From Heterobilharzia americana (lineage: Eukaryota > Platyhelminthes > Trematoda > Strigeidida > Schistosomatidae), in assembly GCA_944470555.2 (NCBI GenBank), contig OX104134.1, forward strand, positions 7,915,248 through 7,979,247: a stretch of 64,000 nucleotides of DNA, given 5' to 3'. This document shows, one piece after another, positions 12,421 to 23,474 of the stretch (position 1 is the first letter of the stretch; each line of letters opens with the position of its first letter). The translations under genes were made by a program, and so were the position numbers. The notes under the pieces are model-generated. The model worked only from the letters and a program-made list of their open reading frames with translations, was not told where the DNA came from and did not search any database.

Positions 12421-12852
12421 GTTGTTGATTCATCATCTTGTTTAACGCAGTTGGAAATCGATTCGTCAGATGAATCACTTATAGCTAGTGTTACAATGCC
12501 ATGTTTAGAGGTTGGCACAGTCGGTGGTGGCACACGTTTACCGGGGCAACGTGCATGTCTTGATTTGTTGGATTTAAGTGTTGATCGTCCAACTGAACAT
12601 TTATCCCGTCTAATCGCTGGGACTGTGCTTGCGGCTGAGCTCAGTCTGATGGCAGCTTTGGATACGGATGATTTGGTCAAAGCACATATGCATTTTAATC
12701 GGGCTAAACCTACACCTACCAATGCATCAACGAATCCTGTTTCTGTGACTAGTTCAAATCTACACGTTTCTTCGCATTCTGTTCATGCTAAAACCTTTTC
12801 TGTTAAGAATGATTTATCTACGAATTCGGAGATATCCCATTACGTTATGTAA
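12421..12852 (+). CDS. HMGR: 3-hydroxy-3-methylglutaryl-CoA reductase, C-terminal exon
   Basis: Encodes the end of the catalytic domain of HMG-CoA reductase, the ER membrane enzyme that makes mevalonate from HMG-CoA and NADPH. Diagnostic blocks appear in order: VTMPCLEVGTVGGGT (dinucleotide-binding region), the RACLDLL segment, IAGTVLAAELSLMAAL, and LVKAHMHFNRAK, which carries the catalytic histidine near the C-terminus. The exon starts after a pyrimidine-rich acceptor ending TTCTTCAAG and begins VVDSSSCL, equivalent to the region following QNV in animal enzymes. It ends at TAA, 12,850-12,852. After the HFNRAK block there is an extension of about 45 residues, rich in Ser, Thr and Asn. The position of the regulatory serine found in the mammalian enzyme (HNRSK) is alanine here. 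Upstream exons, including the membrane domain, were not located. Confidence 0.93.
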   Translation, partial: VVDSSSCLTQLEIDSSDESLIASVTMPCLEVGTVGGGTRLPGQRACLDLLDLSVDRPTEHLSRLIAGTVLAAELSLMAALDTDDLVKAHMHFNRAKPTPTNASTNPVSVTSSNLHVSSHSVHAKTFSVKNDLSTNSEISHYVM

Positions 12853-14225
12853 CATATATAATATATACGTGTACCTTTGCATATATCACTAAACTCCCAA
12901 CAGAGAAAAAATTAGAATATTCAAATCAATGCTTAATGTTTTGACATCCTCCTATTCTATCTTTTTGTCTCTCCCTATGTTTGTCTGAAGAAAGTGGAGA
13001 AGTATATTCCAGTATTTTCTAGTTACCTAATACCTCTCAAACAGCTGCATTTTCACAAAAAGTACCTAGTTATGTTTTGTTCTCTTTATTTTTTTACGAT
13101 AGTTTTCGTGATCCTTCAGTAATGTCCACTATCTCAGGTTTGTGGCTGCTCAAGTATAACTAGATGGTATAGGTTCGAACGTACAGTCTATAAACTAACA
13201 GTCGACTGGTTGGATTCACAGTGTACACATATTCGAGAAGGGCTTTATGTACAGATAGATCTCGCTATGGTGAGATAATCACAAAATCATTTGAAACCTC
13301 GAGCGAAAAACGTTCGCCTTAGCTTTGGAGTATCTGACGCTGCTTATCCTCTATGACATATCAAATCGAACTCGGAATTCTCGCATCCTTTGATGAGCAT
13401 ATCAAAATTTAGTCACTAGGTGATGCGCAGAGTCTTCAACTTTTGATCTTTGAAATTCTTACATTCTCACGATTTTTATCCGTATTCTGATCGTTTCATG
13501 AACTTTAAAACTATCATAAAAAAGACTGCAAAAAAGTAGTTCCGTCCATTAACATCAACACGTAACTTAGCATTACTGAATAACGGCACGGATTGCCATA
13601 ACTCGTATCAGCACATTAAAATAGAAGTCATAAAGATGAAGAAATATGGAAATATAGAAGGAAATTATCATGAATATGAGAATAGAGTTCGGGCGCTGGT
13701 TGCTTCCATTATATTTCTTTGCACGTATCATACAATGAAGCAGTATTGTTCCCTGATGATATTTTGAGAAGAGTTTATTACTCATTTTCATATCAAGGTA
13801 ATCCCAGAACTTTCTGATCTACTTTTTGTGGTCCTATTGTTTTTCATTCTTCGATATAGTTGTTAGTAAAACTTTCCATACACCCGGAATTAGTGTTGCG
13901 TCATTTTTATTATGTGTCAAGTGTTGGTTCGGTAGATAAGGCTTTAGTTATCAATCTCTCTTCATCCAGCCAAGGTATTTTTCAAATTGTCATTGTCCTA
14001 TCCTATTGTGTGTGACGGCAAGCATGCCTGTGGCTGAAATGTTCTCTAAATTCTAAATCCTGTTGAGGTCCATCATTCTATAGTAAGCATCAACTGTTGA
14101 GTTAATGAGTGTATGACATTTGTCTATATATTCTGATTGCAACACGTTAAAGGTATCGACCACTTACTTCTACCATACTTAAAAACAGGGTTAGGACAAT
14201 GCATGTCCAACTGTTGATCAGTATG
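12853..14225. other. HMGR downstream region; no gene recognised
   Basis: This includes the presumed 3' UTR; no convincing poly(A) signal is evident close to the stop codon. A B-box-like GGTTCGAAC near 13,172-13,180 (plus) could mark a decayed tRNA-derived SINE head, but no matching A box is clear. Confidence 0.4.
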
Positions 14226-14229
14226 CCTG

Positions 14230-15000
14230 CTACATTCCAGGATTTTGGTGATCCCATGGCTACCTTTCCTTTTATTTGTATATTTCATCCTGAAACTTGA
14301 ATACTGTAGAAGTCGGGCATAATTACATTTCTGGGATAATTCCCTACGTAGATACCCTGGTTCTAAGCGTAAGATGTTGGTCAGCATTGAGTTCATCTAT
14401 AACTGCTTCAGAAAACATTGCAGCTGGTATATTAGTGTCAAGGTTAATGACATCAAAGCTTACCATTTTTTCACTGTCTTTTAATTGCATATCCTGTGAT
14501 CGTTGTTTCATCTCATCAGAATTTATAAGCCTCGATTGTGAATAATTTTTAATGGGGTTTCATATCATTGTTAACAATTTGGATAGCTCATCGATGAGGG
14601 TATTTCTTAAGTCGACTGTGGGTCTAATTGGATAATCTGACTCACGGATCTTAATAGTACAAACATCCTGCTGGGATTATTAATTTTCCGTGTTAAATAA
14701 ATAAATAAATACAGACTTGTTCTAAGTATTAGATCATCTATCTATTTTCTCACCTTTTTCACAATAATATCCACTGGCTTCTTAATTTACTCATACAATC
14801 CTGTATCAATATGTTCGTTAACTTGGTGTAATAGCATTAATGTAGTATCAATATCCAGCCACCTTTATCTGCTTTCTCCATTATTATATTCCCATCGTTC
14901 CGTCGGTTCTTTACCGCTTGCCTTTCTTGTTTCCCTTTAAGCTTTGCCTTATTTTATTCCGCTTTTTCAGTGTTAACGAATATTGTGATCGGAATTCTTC
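14230..15000 (-). pseudogene. Penelope-like element, N-terminal half of reverse transcriptase (copy 1)
   Basis: The minus-strand translation shows Penelope-type landmarks in the correct order. MEKADKGG (near 14,855-14,880) corresponds to the ITKADKGG block. YPIRPTVDLRN (about 14,600) is next, then DELSKLL and VSFDVINLDTNIPAA (about 14,420-14,460), the first reverse transcriptase aspartate block. ELNADQHLTLRT follows. Frameshifts and stops interrupt it. The catalytic half (GSPLGPLLAD to YVDD) is missing downstream. It lies 3' of another minus-strand copy, giving a partial head-to-tail tandem. Confidence 0.75.
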
Positions 15001-15299
15001 GGTAGTTTCTTTATCACCAGCGACAAACAGCCTACAATTGAAATGCAGTATTAGTAGTTGTAGCGGCATAACATACTTTAGATATGTAGAAACAAACGAG
15101 GATTTGAAATCCAGGATTAATAATCACAAATATCAGTCAAAACCAATGGCAATTCATATCTGAGAGAAAATTTTGGAGCAGTGGCAAGAGAGAACAACAA
15201 ACAAACAGCAGTGTAAAAGAAGGGGTTATTAAGGAGTTAGTGGGTTGCGTAACTACATGAGTAAACTGGAAAAACTTCAGGCTAAGTGAATAGCCTTGA

Positions 15300-15830
15300 T
15301 AGCCAGTTGGTCTTTACTATGGTATGCAATGAATTTTTCTGAACAACCATTGGTCTGTAAAACCTGAATGTTTGCAACTTATTTCATCATCTAGTGTATC
15401 AGTAGTACACATTTTACGAGCTCTTGAGAATAAACATCAAAGAACGTCTATATTGAATAGGAACAAAGCTAAAGAAATGAGGACATTGTTTATTCCGTAT
15501 TTGTTTTCGAAATATCGATCTTCTGATAGTTTCGTCTGGTGATTAAAATATTCAGAAAATCCAGTTTATCAGTCTGCTCATATTAAGATATCATGCAAAC
15601 ACTTGGATGAATACGTTTGAGTAAGGCAACAAAGTTATAAATTGATTCATAACCATCACCTATGACAAGTGTATCATCCAAAGAGCGTTTATAAAAAGTG
15701 AAGTCTTGTAACATGTCATCCATTCACTTTACCAGTTTGACATAAATACGTCAGCTAACAGGGGCCAAAAAGCGCTTCTCATTGAAATACCCTCAGTTTG
15801 TTTGTATGCCTTATTCTGAAAGCTGATACT
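15300..15830 (-). pseudogene. Penelope-like element, catalytic half of reverse transcriptase (copy 2)
   Basis: Minus-strand reading gives FWPLLADVFMSNW (a decayed GSPLAPLLADVFM block), then in another frame LQDFTFYKRSLDDTLVIGDG, where SLDD stands in place of the YVDD catalytic box. ESIYNFVALLKRIHPSV follows. Further downstream is KMCTTDTLDDEISCKH, matching the linker region after reverse transcriptase. It is broken by frameshifts. No minus-strand GIY-YIG endonuclease follows before copy 1 begins. Confidence 0.75.
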
Positions 15831-16299
15831 GATGTGTACAAAATAGAATGAGTTCATTCATAAGAGCAGCTGGAAATTGTAGAGGAATTGTTATTTGTGT
15901 TAATGAAACCACAAATGCAGTCCACTGCTTCATGTAAAAAAACAATAAACACAGATTGCTCCTCGAGAGAGGACATTTTCATTGTTCCTGTTATCTTGAG
16001 CATTAATAAGGTCAAACGACAGTTTTATGAAATGAACACATAAACATGATCTTACCAGTTTAAGAAATTGTATAATCTACTTAGCAAGTTTATGATATGG
16101 TGAGTTCTACATTTATAGGAAGAGTTTTAAGTGGTTTCAATGCTTGTAGACTTTCAGCAGACTAAATAATCTAGTTCAGTTGTTCGTAAACTGCTTCATA
16201 TATAAACCATGAGTCAATAAGACTTGAAGCTGGTTATTAATTTGCTTTTGCAACCTCTGAGACACTTATTTAGGTAGAATCAACAGAATGATACAATTA

Positions 16300-17475
16300 T
16301 TACTATATATTATTTGTCCCTTGGGTTCCTAGTGGAACCTAAGGCATCAGTAGCACGTCTCCGTTCCACTCTGTTCTCTGAAAACATTTAAACCTGTCTC
16401 CACCACAGCCCAGAAGCTTCCATTTCTTACTCGTACGATCTGTTCCATGTCACCCTCGGATGCCCAACTCGTCGTTTCCCATCTGGGTTCCACTCGAGTG
16501 TCTGGCGCGTGATGTCCCCAGTTGGCCTTCTCAGTGTATGCTCGATCCAGCCTGTTCGAGTTGTAGTTTTGAATCCAGTGCATCCTTTGGTTTCTCCAGA
16601 ATGATGCGGCAAAATATTTTGCTTGAGGTGGACTGGGACAGGAGCATGATTCCACGCCAGCTCTTGCAAACACTTAAGTAGCCCTTCTTCGGCAGTTTGA
16701 CAAGTCAGCCCTTCTTCCAATCGCCAGGTACCTTCCCTTCCCTCCAGACCTTCTGCAATAGTGGTGTGAGCATGTCCGCTGTTGTCCATGAGTCTGTTCT
16801 CAGTGCTTCTGGCGGTATTCCATCTGGTCCTGCTGCTTTTTAGCATTTCAGTAGCTTTATGGCGTTCAGGACTTCCATTTTTGTTGGAGGATTTGTGTTC
16901 ACTTGTAGTTCTGTGGCTCTGCTGCTGGTGGTATTTCTGGACGAAGTGCAGGAGGCGGTCTATTCAAGAGGTTTTGAAGTGGTCAGCCCATCGTTTCCTC
17001 TGTTTCTCTTCTTTTGTAATTAAATTTCCTTCATCATCTTTTATTGGTTTCATCTGTGTTGGTCTCTTCCCTGATAGCAACCTGGTTATTTGATACAATG
17101 TCGTCAGGTCTCTCTTACCTGCAGCCTGTTCTGCTTCACTTGCCAGTGTGTCGTAGAAGTGTCGTTTGTCTTTCCGTGCACTCTTCTTCACTTCTTTGTC
17201 CAGTTTAGTGTTTTATACATTGTGCTCAGTTCCTCTTGCCGTTGAGCATCCTTACACTGCACTGGTTCATCTTCTGCTTCACCATCCTCCCCTCACTCCT
17301 CTATCAGCTTCCATGTGTCCATCGAGATCAATTCCTTATCTTCTTTCTTCTTCCTTCCTAACACGGTTATGCAGGTTTCTTTCCACATAGCTTTTAAATA
17401 TTTCTAGTGTTCTTCCATACAGGTTTCTTCAGGGATGTTGCTCGATATCTCCCATTTTGTCTTGATGGCTGACAT
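16300..17475 (-). mobile_element. RTE LINE copy, 5'-truncated with internal deletion
   Basis: Begins at 16,316 with TCCCTTGGGTTCCTAGTGGA, the same 3' terminus as the intact RTE element, next to a degraded ATT-rich tail. It aligns with about 38,018-38,245 of the intact copy, then jumps at about 16,546 to sequence equivalent to 39,215, deleting close to 1 kb of reverse transcriptase and C-terminal coding. It then runs to the equivalent of about 40,120. Stops and frameshifts make it non-functional. The 5' end is truncated inside the endonuclease to reverse transcriptase linker. Confidence 0.9.
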
Positions 17476-17519
17476 GAAGATGAATGATACAATACTACCG
17501 GAAAAAAACATGTTCCTCT

Positions 17520-17680
17520 GTGGCTATCAAATCACATGACTAAGCCAAATGTTTTTAGCACGCATAGAAATCCAGAATCATCTGTAGTGGGGCATTTATT
17601 AATGACAGGTCACAAAATTAGTACTAATGACTCTTTTTCAGTTATTTATTGTTTCGTCTTCTTGACGATTTGGCTTCATA
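17520..17680 (+). pseudogene. Penelope-like element, possible endonuclease C-terminal remnant
   Basis: The plus-strand translation includes NPESSVVGHLLMTGHKIST followed by NDSFSVIY. It resembles the SS.AEHLL.TGHKI segment near the end of the GIY-YIG endonuclease domain of Penelope-like elements. The fragment is short. It lies just upstream of a plus-strand Penelope-like reverse transcriptase. Confidence 0.5.
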
Positions 17681-18334
17681 TTATTTAAAAATGGTCATCT
17701 TAAGTGATCATGAAGATCCTCTACAGAGTATCATCGCTGAGAGATTCTTCATTTATCCAGTAATAACTGGCTTGCACAGTCAGTTTTAATAATTACACAT
17801 TGAAAAATTTACTCAACAGATTGTTTGTAGATGATTAAAGGATGATAATTTGTAGCACATTTAAAGTAGTGATCTCCTTTCTCACTGTGATTTTAAACTC
17901 GTGAATTGACAATTTCAAATAAGATCTCCACTCAAGCACATTGCATCGGATCACTGTCAACTAGGAAGGTAATCGAGGGAATGGATACAAAAAGTGTACT
18001 TCATGTACTTTCTGCAAATACAGTTTACATGAAGATGGCCTTACCGATCAGACGAAAACTAAAAGGGTCGAGAAAGTAAAAATTTTTGTTGATTTGATGA
18101 ATGTTATCGAGTAGACACATGAATGAATGGTTACATATTCTTTCTTTATTCACTACGGACGCATTGGCTACATGCAGTTTAGAGCTTACAGACAGTTTTG
18201 TAATTTGAAACAATTAGTCCCTTTTATGAATTTGGATAATGTAATCAGAAGACGTAGATTATCTGAAAGATGTTATGTATTAGCGCTATACATTTCTTTG
18301 TGACCATATATCTTCTAGTAATCATTCTTTCCTT

Positions 18335-18990
18335 ATCCCCTCAATGTTTTTGAGACAGCTGTTATTATTATGTACTGATAAAGTTCATTTCATATTTGGA
18401 AGGTGAACATTTCGACAAATAAATGGTGTGGCCATTGGAAGTCCCTTAGGACCATTGCTAGCTGATAATTACATGTCACACATTGAAGGCTTGACCAGTG
18501 ATCCCATCAGTGAAGTTACTCTCTATAAGAGATACGTTGATGATATAGTCGTAATATGTGACAAGCATGAAGATGCGACTTGTTTGTTAGGAAGACTTAA
18601 CATCGTACAAAACAATATAAGCCTAACATGTGATGAAGAGAAAGAAAACCGTCTGGGGTTCTTGGATATACTCCTAAGTCGTAGAAATGATGGTTCGATA
18701 AGAAACGGTCGATCTAAAAGAAACTACTTGGACAGGTCAGTATCTAAGTTTCTATAGCTTTTGTCCTACCCAATACAAGCGAGGTTCGGTGGTTTGCCCA
18801 TTTAAAAGGATCCAGCGTATTTGTACGGAAGACTCAATGGATGGTGATATCAAAATACCAACGGAAACATTAGTGGAAAATGGATATCCATTGAAGTTTA
18901 TCAGCCAGGATTCAAGCCTAATCTGTACTCTGTTTCCAAGGCATGCGTTTACATCACGTTTCCATATAGAGGAGAGTCTAACAGTATAAT
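18335..18990 (+). pseudogene. Penelope-like element, catalytic reverse transcriptase domain (copy 3)
   Basis: The open frame 18,428-18,757 begins GVAIGSPLGPLLADNYMSHIEG and has the catalytic box as KRYVDDIVVI, with both aspartates intact. NNISLTCDEEKENRLGFLDI and the SRRNDGS segment follow. In shifted frames downstream come GQYLSFYSFCPTQYKRG and RICTEDSMDGDIKI, ending ENGYPLKFI, the standard linker after Penelope-type reverse transcriptase. The N-terminal reverse transcriptase blocks and the endonuclease are missing. Despite the intact YVDD, the element is 5'-truncated and frameshifted. Confidence 0.85.
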
Positions 18991-19029
18991 ATCAAAACGA
19001 AGGTTAAGGTCTACTGTTAGCAATAAAAA

Positions 19030-19150
19030 GTGAAGAAGATGAGCTGGCAATGTTGGATTGCAAGATTAAACGAACACAAGACGGAAATCTAGAGACTAAT
19101 GTCTACAGGAAGCCTTCCCATTCAAATCGCTACTTAGACGTCGAATCCTT
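19030..19150 (+). pseudogene. Penelope-like fragment of a second subfamily
   Basis: The translation LDCKIKRTQDGNLETNVYRK then PSHSNRYLDVES is the block that follows YVDD in the YRKPTHSNRYLDF-type Penelope-like elements. It is a different subfamily from the adjacent copy 3, because the equivalent block already occurs there in another form. A related copy lies at 63.4-63.8 kb. Confidence 0.7.
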
Positions 19151-19188
19151 CATGTCACCTTCGGCCGCCCAACTAGTCGTTTCCCCTT
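19150..19188 (-). mobile_element. Short RTE remnant fused to Penelope fragment
   Basis: CATGTCACCTTCGGCCGCCC and the following AACTAGTCGTTTCCCC match the 3' part of the RTE element (about 38,151-38,190 of the intact copy) with a few substitutions. Only about 38 bp remain, joined directly to the Penelope-like fragment. Confidence 0.6.
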
Positions 19189-19189
19189 G

Positions 19190-20074
19190 ATGATTGTCTG
19201 AATGTTTCAAAGGAAGTTACTTTTGTACCAGAGTGCCACTGAGCAAGATGTTAACTAAAGCGGATGTTTGGCTAACTGTCAAAGAAGTTTTTCTCCTCTG
19301 GTCTAATATACGTAAACTAACTTTAACAGATTTATGACTAACATATATGTCTTTACGGAATCTCTTGATTACGAAGAGCTACGGGGATTTCAAACTGGAG
19401 AACTACAATGTCCTGGTGAATTTCAAGCACGTTGTAACTCATATTTCAGTGTGTGCATGCGAATGTGTATGGTGAGAACCAGTGAATTCTATGTCTACTA
19501 ATCACTTGAAAGCACTAGTAACAAGTTTGAGTTTCCAAAATTAGCATGTCTCATACTTATCAACCATAAGGTTATTATGGCCAGGGAAAATAGAAGACAG
19601 AAGATTCTGGACGTCAACTTGATGCACTTAAAAAAGCCTACTACATTCTTATGATGAAATATAAAAAAAGAATGTATTTGGCTTTCAGTCGTAATATTTA
19701 GTAAGATTATTCATCTCTGACGATTAGTGGTAGAAGAACGAATGAAATTCATAGTTCCGCATTCATTAAAGAACGCCGAATAACAAACTGCATACATATT
19801 TTCATGTACGAGCTTTTCACCATTACTAATAAATAAAATATGACAAACATAACGGAAGTATTAGCTTCAAGCTTTATTTTTTTTCCCCTCCAGGCAATCC
19901 TTACGATACTTAAACGCAAATCCTGATTATTTTCGCTAATGAGAAGACAATACTTCTAACTGTACTTAACGTCAGCTGTATGCTTATTCTGTTCACATCT
20001 CACATTTTATTAACATGTAATACCAACATTCCAGTAATTAAAATTACCTACTCTGAAGCAACCTGTATATTCAG

Positions 20075-20076
<2 letters not shown>
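19190..20076. other. No recognised gene
   Basis: AT-rich sequence without a recognisable domain or repeat. Confidence 0.45.

Positions 20077-20159
<83 letters not shown>
20077..20159. repeat. (AT)n microsatellite
   Basis: An uninterrupted AT dinucleotide run of 83 bp. Confidence 0.98.
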
Positions 20160-20160
<1 letters not shown>

Positions 20161-21095
20161 CTTGAAAGTGCTTCTTTGGTTATTAAGAGGCGTAATGGGT
20201 CCCCTCTGAAGTATTCGGTCGGTTGTAAAACAGGCAACAGTAAGCTGACAACTATCTTATTAGGACAGGCAACATTTGAGCAGAGTAGTTAGACGCCATA
20301 TATAGCACAATGCAACTCAGGAAAGTCAACTATGCATTCATTTTCTCTAAAAAGCCTAAGTGAAGAGTAAAACTTATCCCAAGTAAATTTGTCACAGAAT
20401 TGTCTTAAAATCAACAATGCAACCATCGAATTCCATACGCATCATTATACTGTGAACAGATTAACTTAATACTGACGAAGACCAGTATTCGCGTATTTGA
20501 CTTACTCCCACATTAGCTTGTGTACGAAATTCGAACAAAGAACGTTAGAATACGCAAATAACATGGTATTTCATTCTTGAGCTGGTGAGACAGAGATCGC
20601 AGTTAAAAATCCACTGGGCCAATATGCTAAATATAGTGAATTCAAGCCGTTTAGCAACTTTTTAACCAAAGATACCAGTTATATAGTTTTGTATTTCAAA
20701 AGGTTTGTGAGTTTCTTCAGTATTTCACATGATAACCAGCAGGTGCTAATCCTAAAGTTACTACTCCCTGCTGGCTTTCTGAGGCAATTCACCATCAAAG
20801 ATGAACAATGGGGTGTGGTTTCAACTATCTTCGTAGTCGCACTCATGTTAGTGAGTTGAAGTGACCGACTGAATAAGAATAAATATGCGAAACAATAATA
20901 TTGCATGGCAGTATTTGGAATGGTCGCGATTAATGACTGTTCTCTCTCAGGTCTGATACTTCACTGAGACACAAACTCAGAAGACTAATACCGGTCTGTG
21001 ACTGTAAGGTAGATGACTTATTTGACAAAAAATTTGTGTACGTAGTTTTCCCTGGAAAAATGAAGCCACTAGGTCACAAGTTGGATATTTATTTC
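20160..21095. other. No recognised gene
   Basis: Short open stretches only. The 3' LTR of the neighbouring minus-strand gypsy relic would be expected here, but I see no match to the LTRs of elements A and B. Confidence 0.4.
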
Positions 21096-21099
21096 CATT

Positions 21100-23470
21100 G
21101 GTCAGCTGAAGGAAGAAACTCCTCGGCTACACACTAACGGGAAACTGAGGTTGCAACCCAAAGCTTCTACCTTCGCGACTGATAACCATGGGTGTTCATT
21201 TCGACTTAGGCTGCCTCCTTTCTCCTCATTTCGTAAAGAGTATGGCTTTTTTTGGGCCCACTTAGAAAGGGTTTGGTCTTCTTCTTTTTCAAAATGGCCT
21301 TCTGACAAGAATGGGCTCTCTTCGTACTGCGTCCTATGCTTCAACCTGTTGCATATAAGAAGTATCCAGCAAAACCTTAGGCATAACATTTCCTTCTTTT
21401 TATCTGACGTCTCTGATGAAGGTCGTATGTGGCTTACATGTTTGATCTATGTCTTTCCTTGTACCTTCACTTTGTACAGGACGCTTCCTTGACGTCCAGT
21501 CACTTTCCCACCTGCAACTTTGGTTGTGAATAGAGAAAGTCGCTTATGTATTCTTGCTGGTTTAATTTGAAGACTTGGCCTCTAGCTTCATGGTGGCCAT
21601 TAAACTGGTTGTCCATTTTCGAATCCCTCTGCTTCCGTTTTATTTGCTGAGGCTTTATGGCATCGAGAACAGTTTTAACTTTTCAACCAAATCTAGTTTT
21701 TGTAGGTGATAACTGACTCAGAGCCAGAGGATTTGGTCTCGTATGATAAAGCAGCCAAAAATTATGCAGTACTCCCTATTTGGTACCTTCTTCCTCCGCT
21801 TTTAATAAAGCTCGCTTCAACGCATCCACGAAACTTCCTACCTGACCGTTTGACTGAGGATGATATGGGGGAGCAGGGATAAGCTGAATGCAGAAGTGCT
21901 TGAGAAAGTCGGGGAACACAAATAATGTAAAACCAGTCATATTATCAGTTACCAGTACGTCAGGAACAACGTAGCCACAAAACAGCTGACTCAAATGAGC
22001 GACGGTTGCACCAAAAGTTATGCACTGCACAGGTAGAACTTCTGGCCATTTTGAGTATGTTTGGACACATCAAGAAGTTTGTACCATGTACTGGTCCAGC
22101 GAAATCAACATATAATCGAGACCATGGTTTCCTTGGTAGTGCCCAAGCGTATATTCTGTATTTCACGGTAACGAAAATGTGTGGCCAACTGCATAGGGTA
22201 AATTTTGAAACCCACTGCAAAACTGGATCCGGCACAGTGCATTTAGCCTTGTGAGTCGCGGTAACTGGCAGTGGTTGAGTTGCGTTCACGACAGCTTTGC
22301 CTACATCGTCTCTGACGGAGAGTGATGCGATAAAAGCATCTTCACTCTCTACCTGCTGACTGCTCATCGGATGGGATAGCGCATCTATCTGGCAAATTCA
22401 GAAGTTGACTTTATATTGCAATCAAATCCTAATCACATTACAGCCCATCTTCGGAGGTAATTCGCAGTGTAAACTGGAATGCTTCTCTTAGAACCTAATG
22501 TCGCAGTTAAGGCTTGTGGTCCGTAGACAGGATGAACTTCCTGCCATGCGACATTTCACAGAGCATCTTTATAGTGAAAATAAGAGCTACTCCTTCTCTT
22601 TTGGTTTCTCTGTATTCGCGTTTTGTTGCGTTGACAATTAGAGAAGCATACACAGTAGCCTTCTCCCTGCCATTGGAGAAACGATAAAAAATGACAGTAC
22701 CAATACCTCAATCAGATGCATTTACGGCAATGATGATTTCAAATTTAAGATCATAATAAGTAAGTAGTACATCTTACTAGGCCAGTGCACGCTGATGATC
22801 AAGTGACTGAGTCCATTTTATGCTTCTGGCAAATATGGTTTAGTGTAGCGCGCAAACGATGAAGAAAACGCTATAACAGCTTCTGAGACCACGAAAAAAT
22901 CGTAGTTTTGTGACATTGGATGGAGCAAGCATGTTATAGATGGCACGTACTATTTCCGCATCCGGTTAACGTCCATTTTCATCAAAGATAAAACCAAGAT
23001 ATTTCACTGAATCCACGGAAAATGTGCACTTTTATTCTTCAATATGAAACCTATGTTCAAATGTTTTCGACAGTAAAGAGTCTAGACAATTCAGACTTAC
23101 TGGTTTCTGTGCTAATCACATCTCGTAGATGTATAGAGATTCCAGGTTGGCAAGTGATGCGTCCATGATTTGGTAGAAGATATGGGGTGCTGGTTTCAAA
23201 CCAAACGGCAGAGAAGTATGTCAGCAAAGACCTAAATGGGTATTAATTGTCAACAACTCTCTGAAACTCAGTTCACTCTCGACTTGAAGATCTGCATCTG
23301 CATGATTGATTTTAACAGGGCAGTGGCTACCATCAGGTTTTATGAATAAGTCTTACTGTATCAGTAAGCATGCTTTTTTGGAGCAGCATTAAACCGGTGG
23401 AAAAATCCGCGTGTAAATAAATGAAACCACTTCCCTCGCCGCCGATCTCCTCAAAACGAAGAAAACTCAT
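21100..23470 (-). mobile_element. Ty3/gypsy retrotransposon relic C (pol: RT/RNase H, integrase, C-terminal domain)
   Basis: Minus-strand pol remnants occur in the expected order. About 23,470-22,440 carries scattered reverse transcriptase and RNase H pieces. 22,370-21,776 is integrase. 21,700-21,400 encodes RLSLFTTKVAGG then TGRQGSVLYKVKVQGK, like the domain after the integrase core (the TGSVMYEVQV motif). Stops and frameshifts are numerous. No gag, protease or LTR was recognised at either end. Confidence 0.8.
21776..22370 (-). pseudogene. Gypsy integrase core, decayed
   Basis: PWSRLYVDFAGPVHGTNFL starts the catalytic core with the first aspartate. After a frameshift, VVPDVLVTDNMTGFT carries the second aspartate (the TDNG-type motif, here TDNM). 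APPYHPQSNGQVGSFVDALK holds the HPQSNGQVE block, with the third acidic residue replaced (GQVG instead of GQVE). The catalytic triad is therefore incomplete and the frame is split. Confidence 0.85.
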
Positions 23471-23474
23471 CACT

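Noticed and set aside
12384..12722. Minus-strand 112-codon open frame.
   Set aside because: It is the antisense shadow of the HMG-CoA reductase exon.
13140..13190. GGTTCGAAC B box suggesting a tRNA gene.
   Set aside because: No aminoacyl stem, no convincing A box and no cloverleaf.
15030..15163. Plus-strand peptide SGITYFRYVETNEDLKSRIN followed by NHK, resembling a GIY-YIG endonuclease start.
   Set aside because: It lies on the opposite strand to the surrounding Penelope-like pieces, is very short, and no further endonuclease motif follows. Similarity may be chance.
20010..20237. Open frames encoding long Tyr-Ile repeats on both strands.
   Set aside because: Artefacts of the (AT)n microsatellite.
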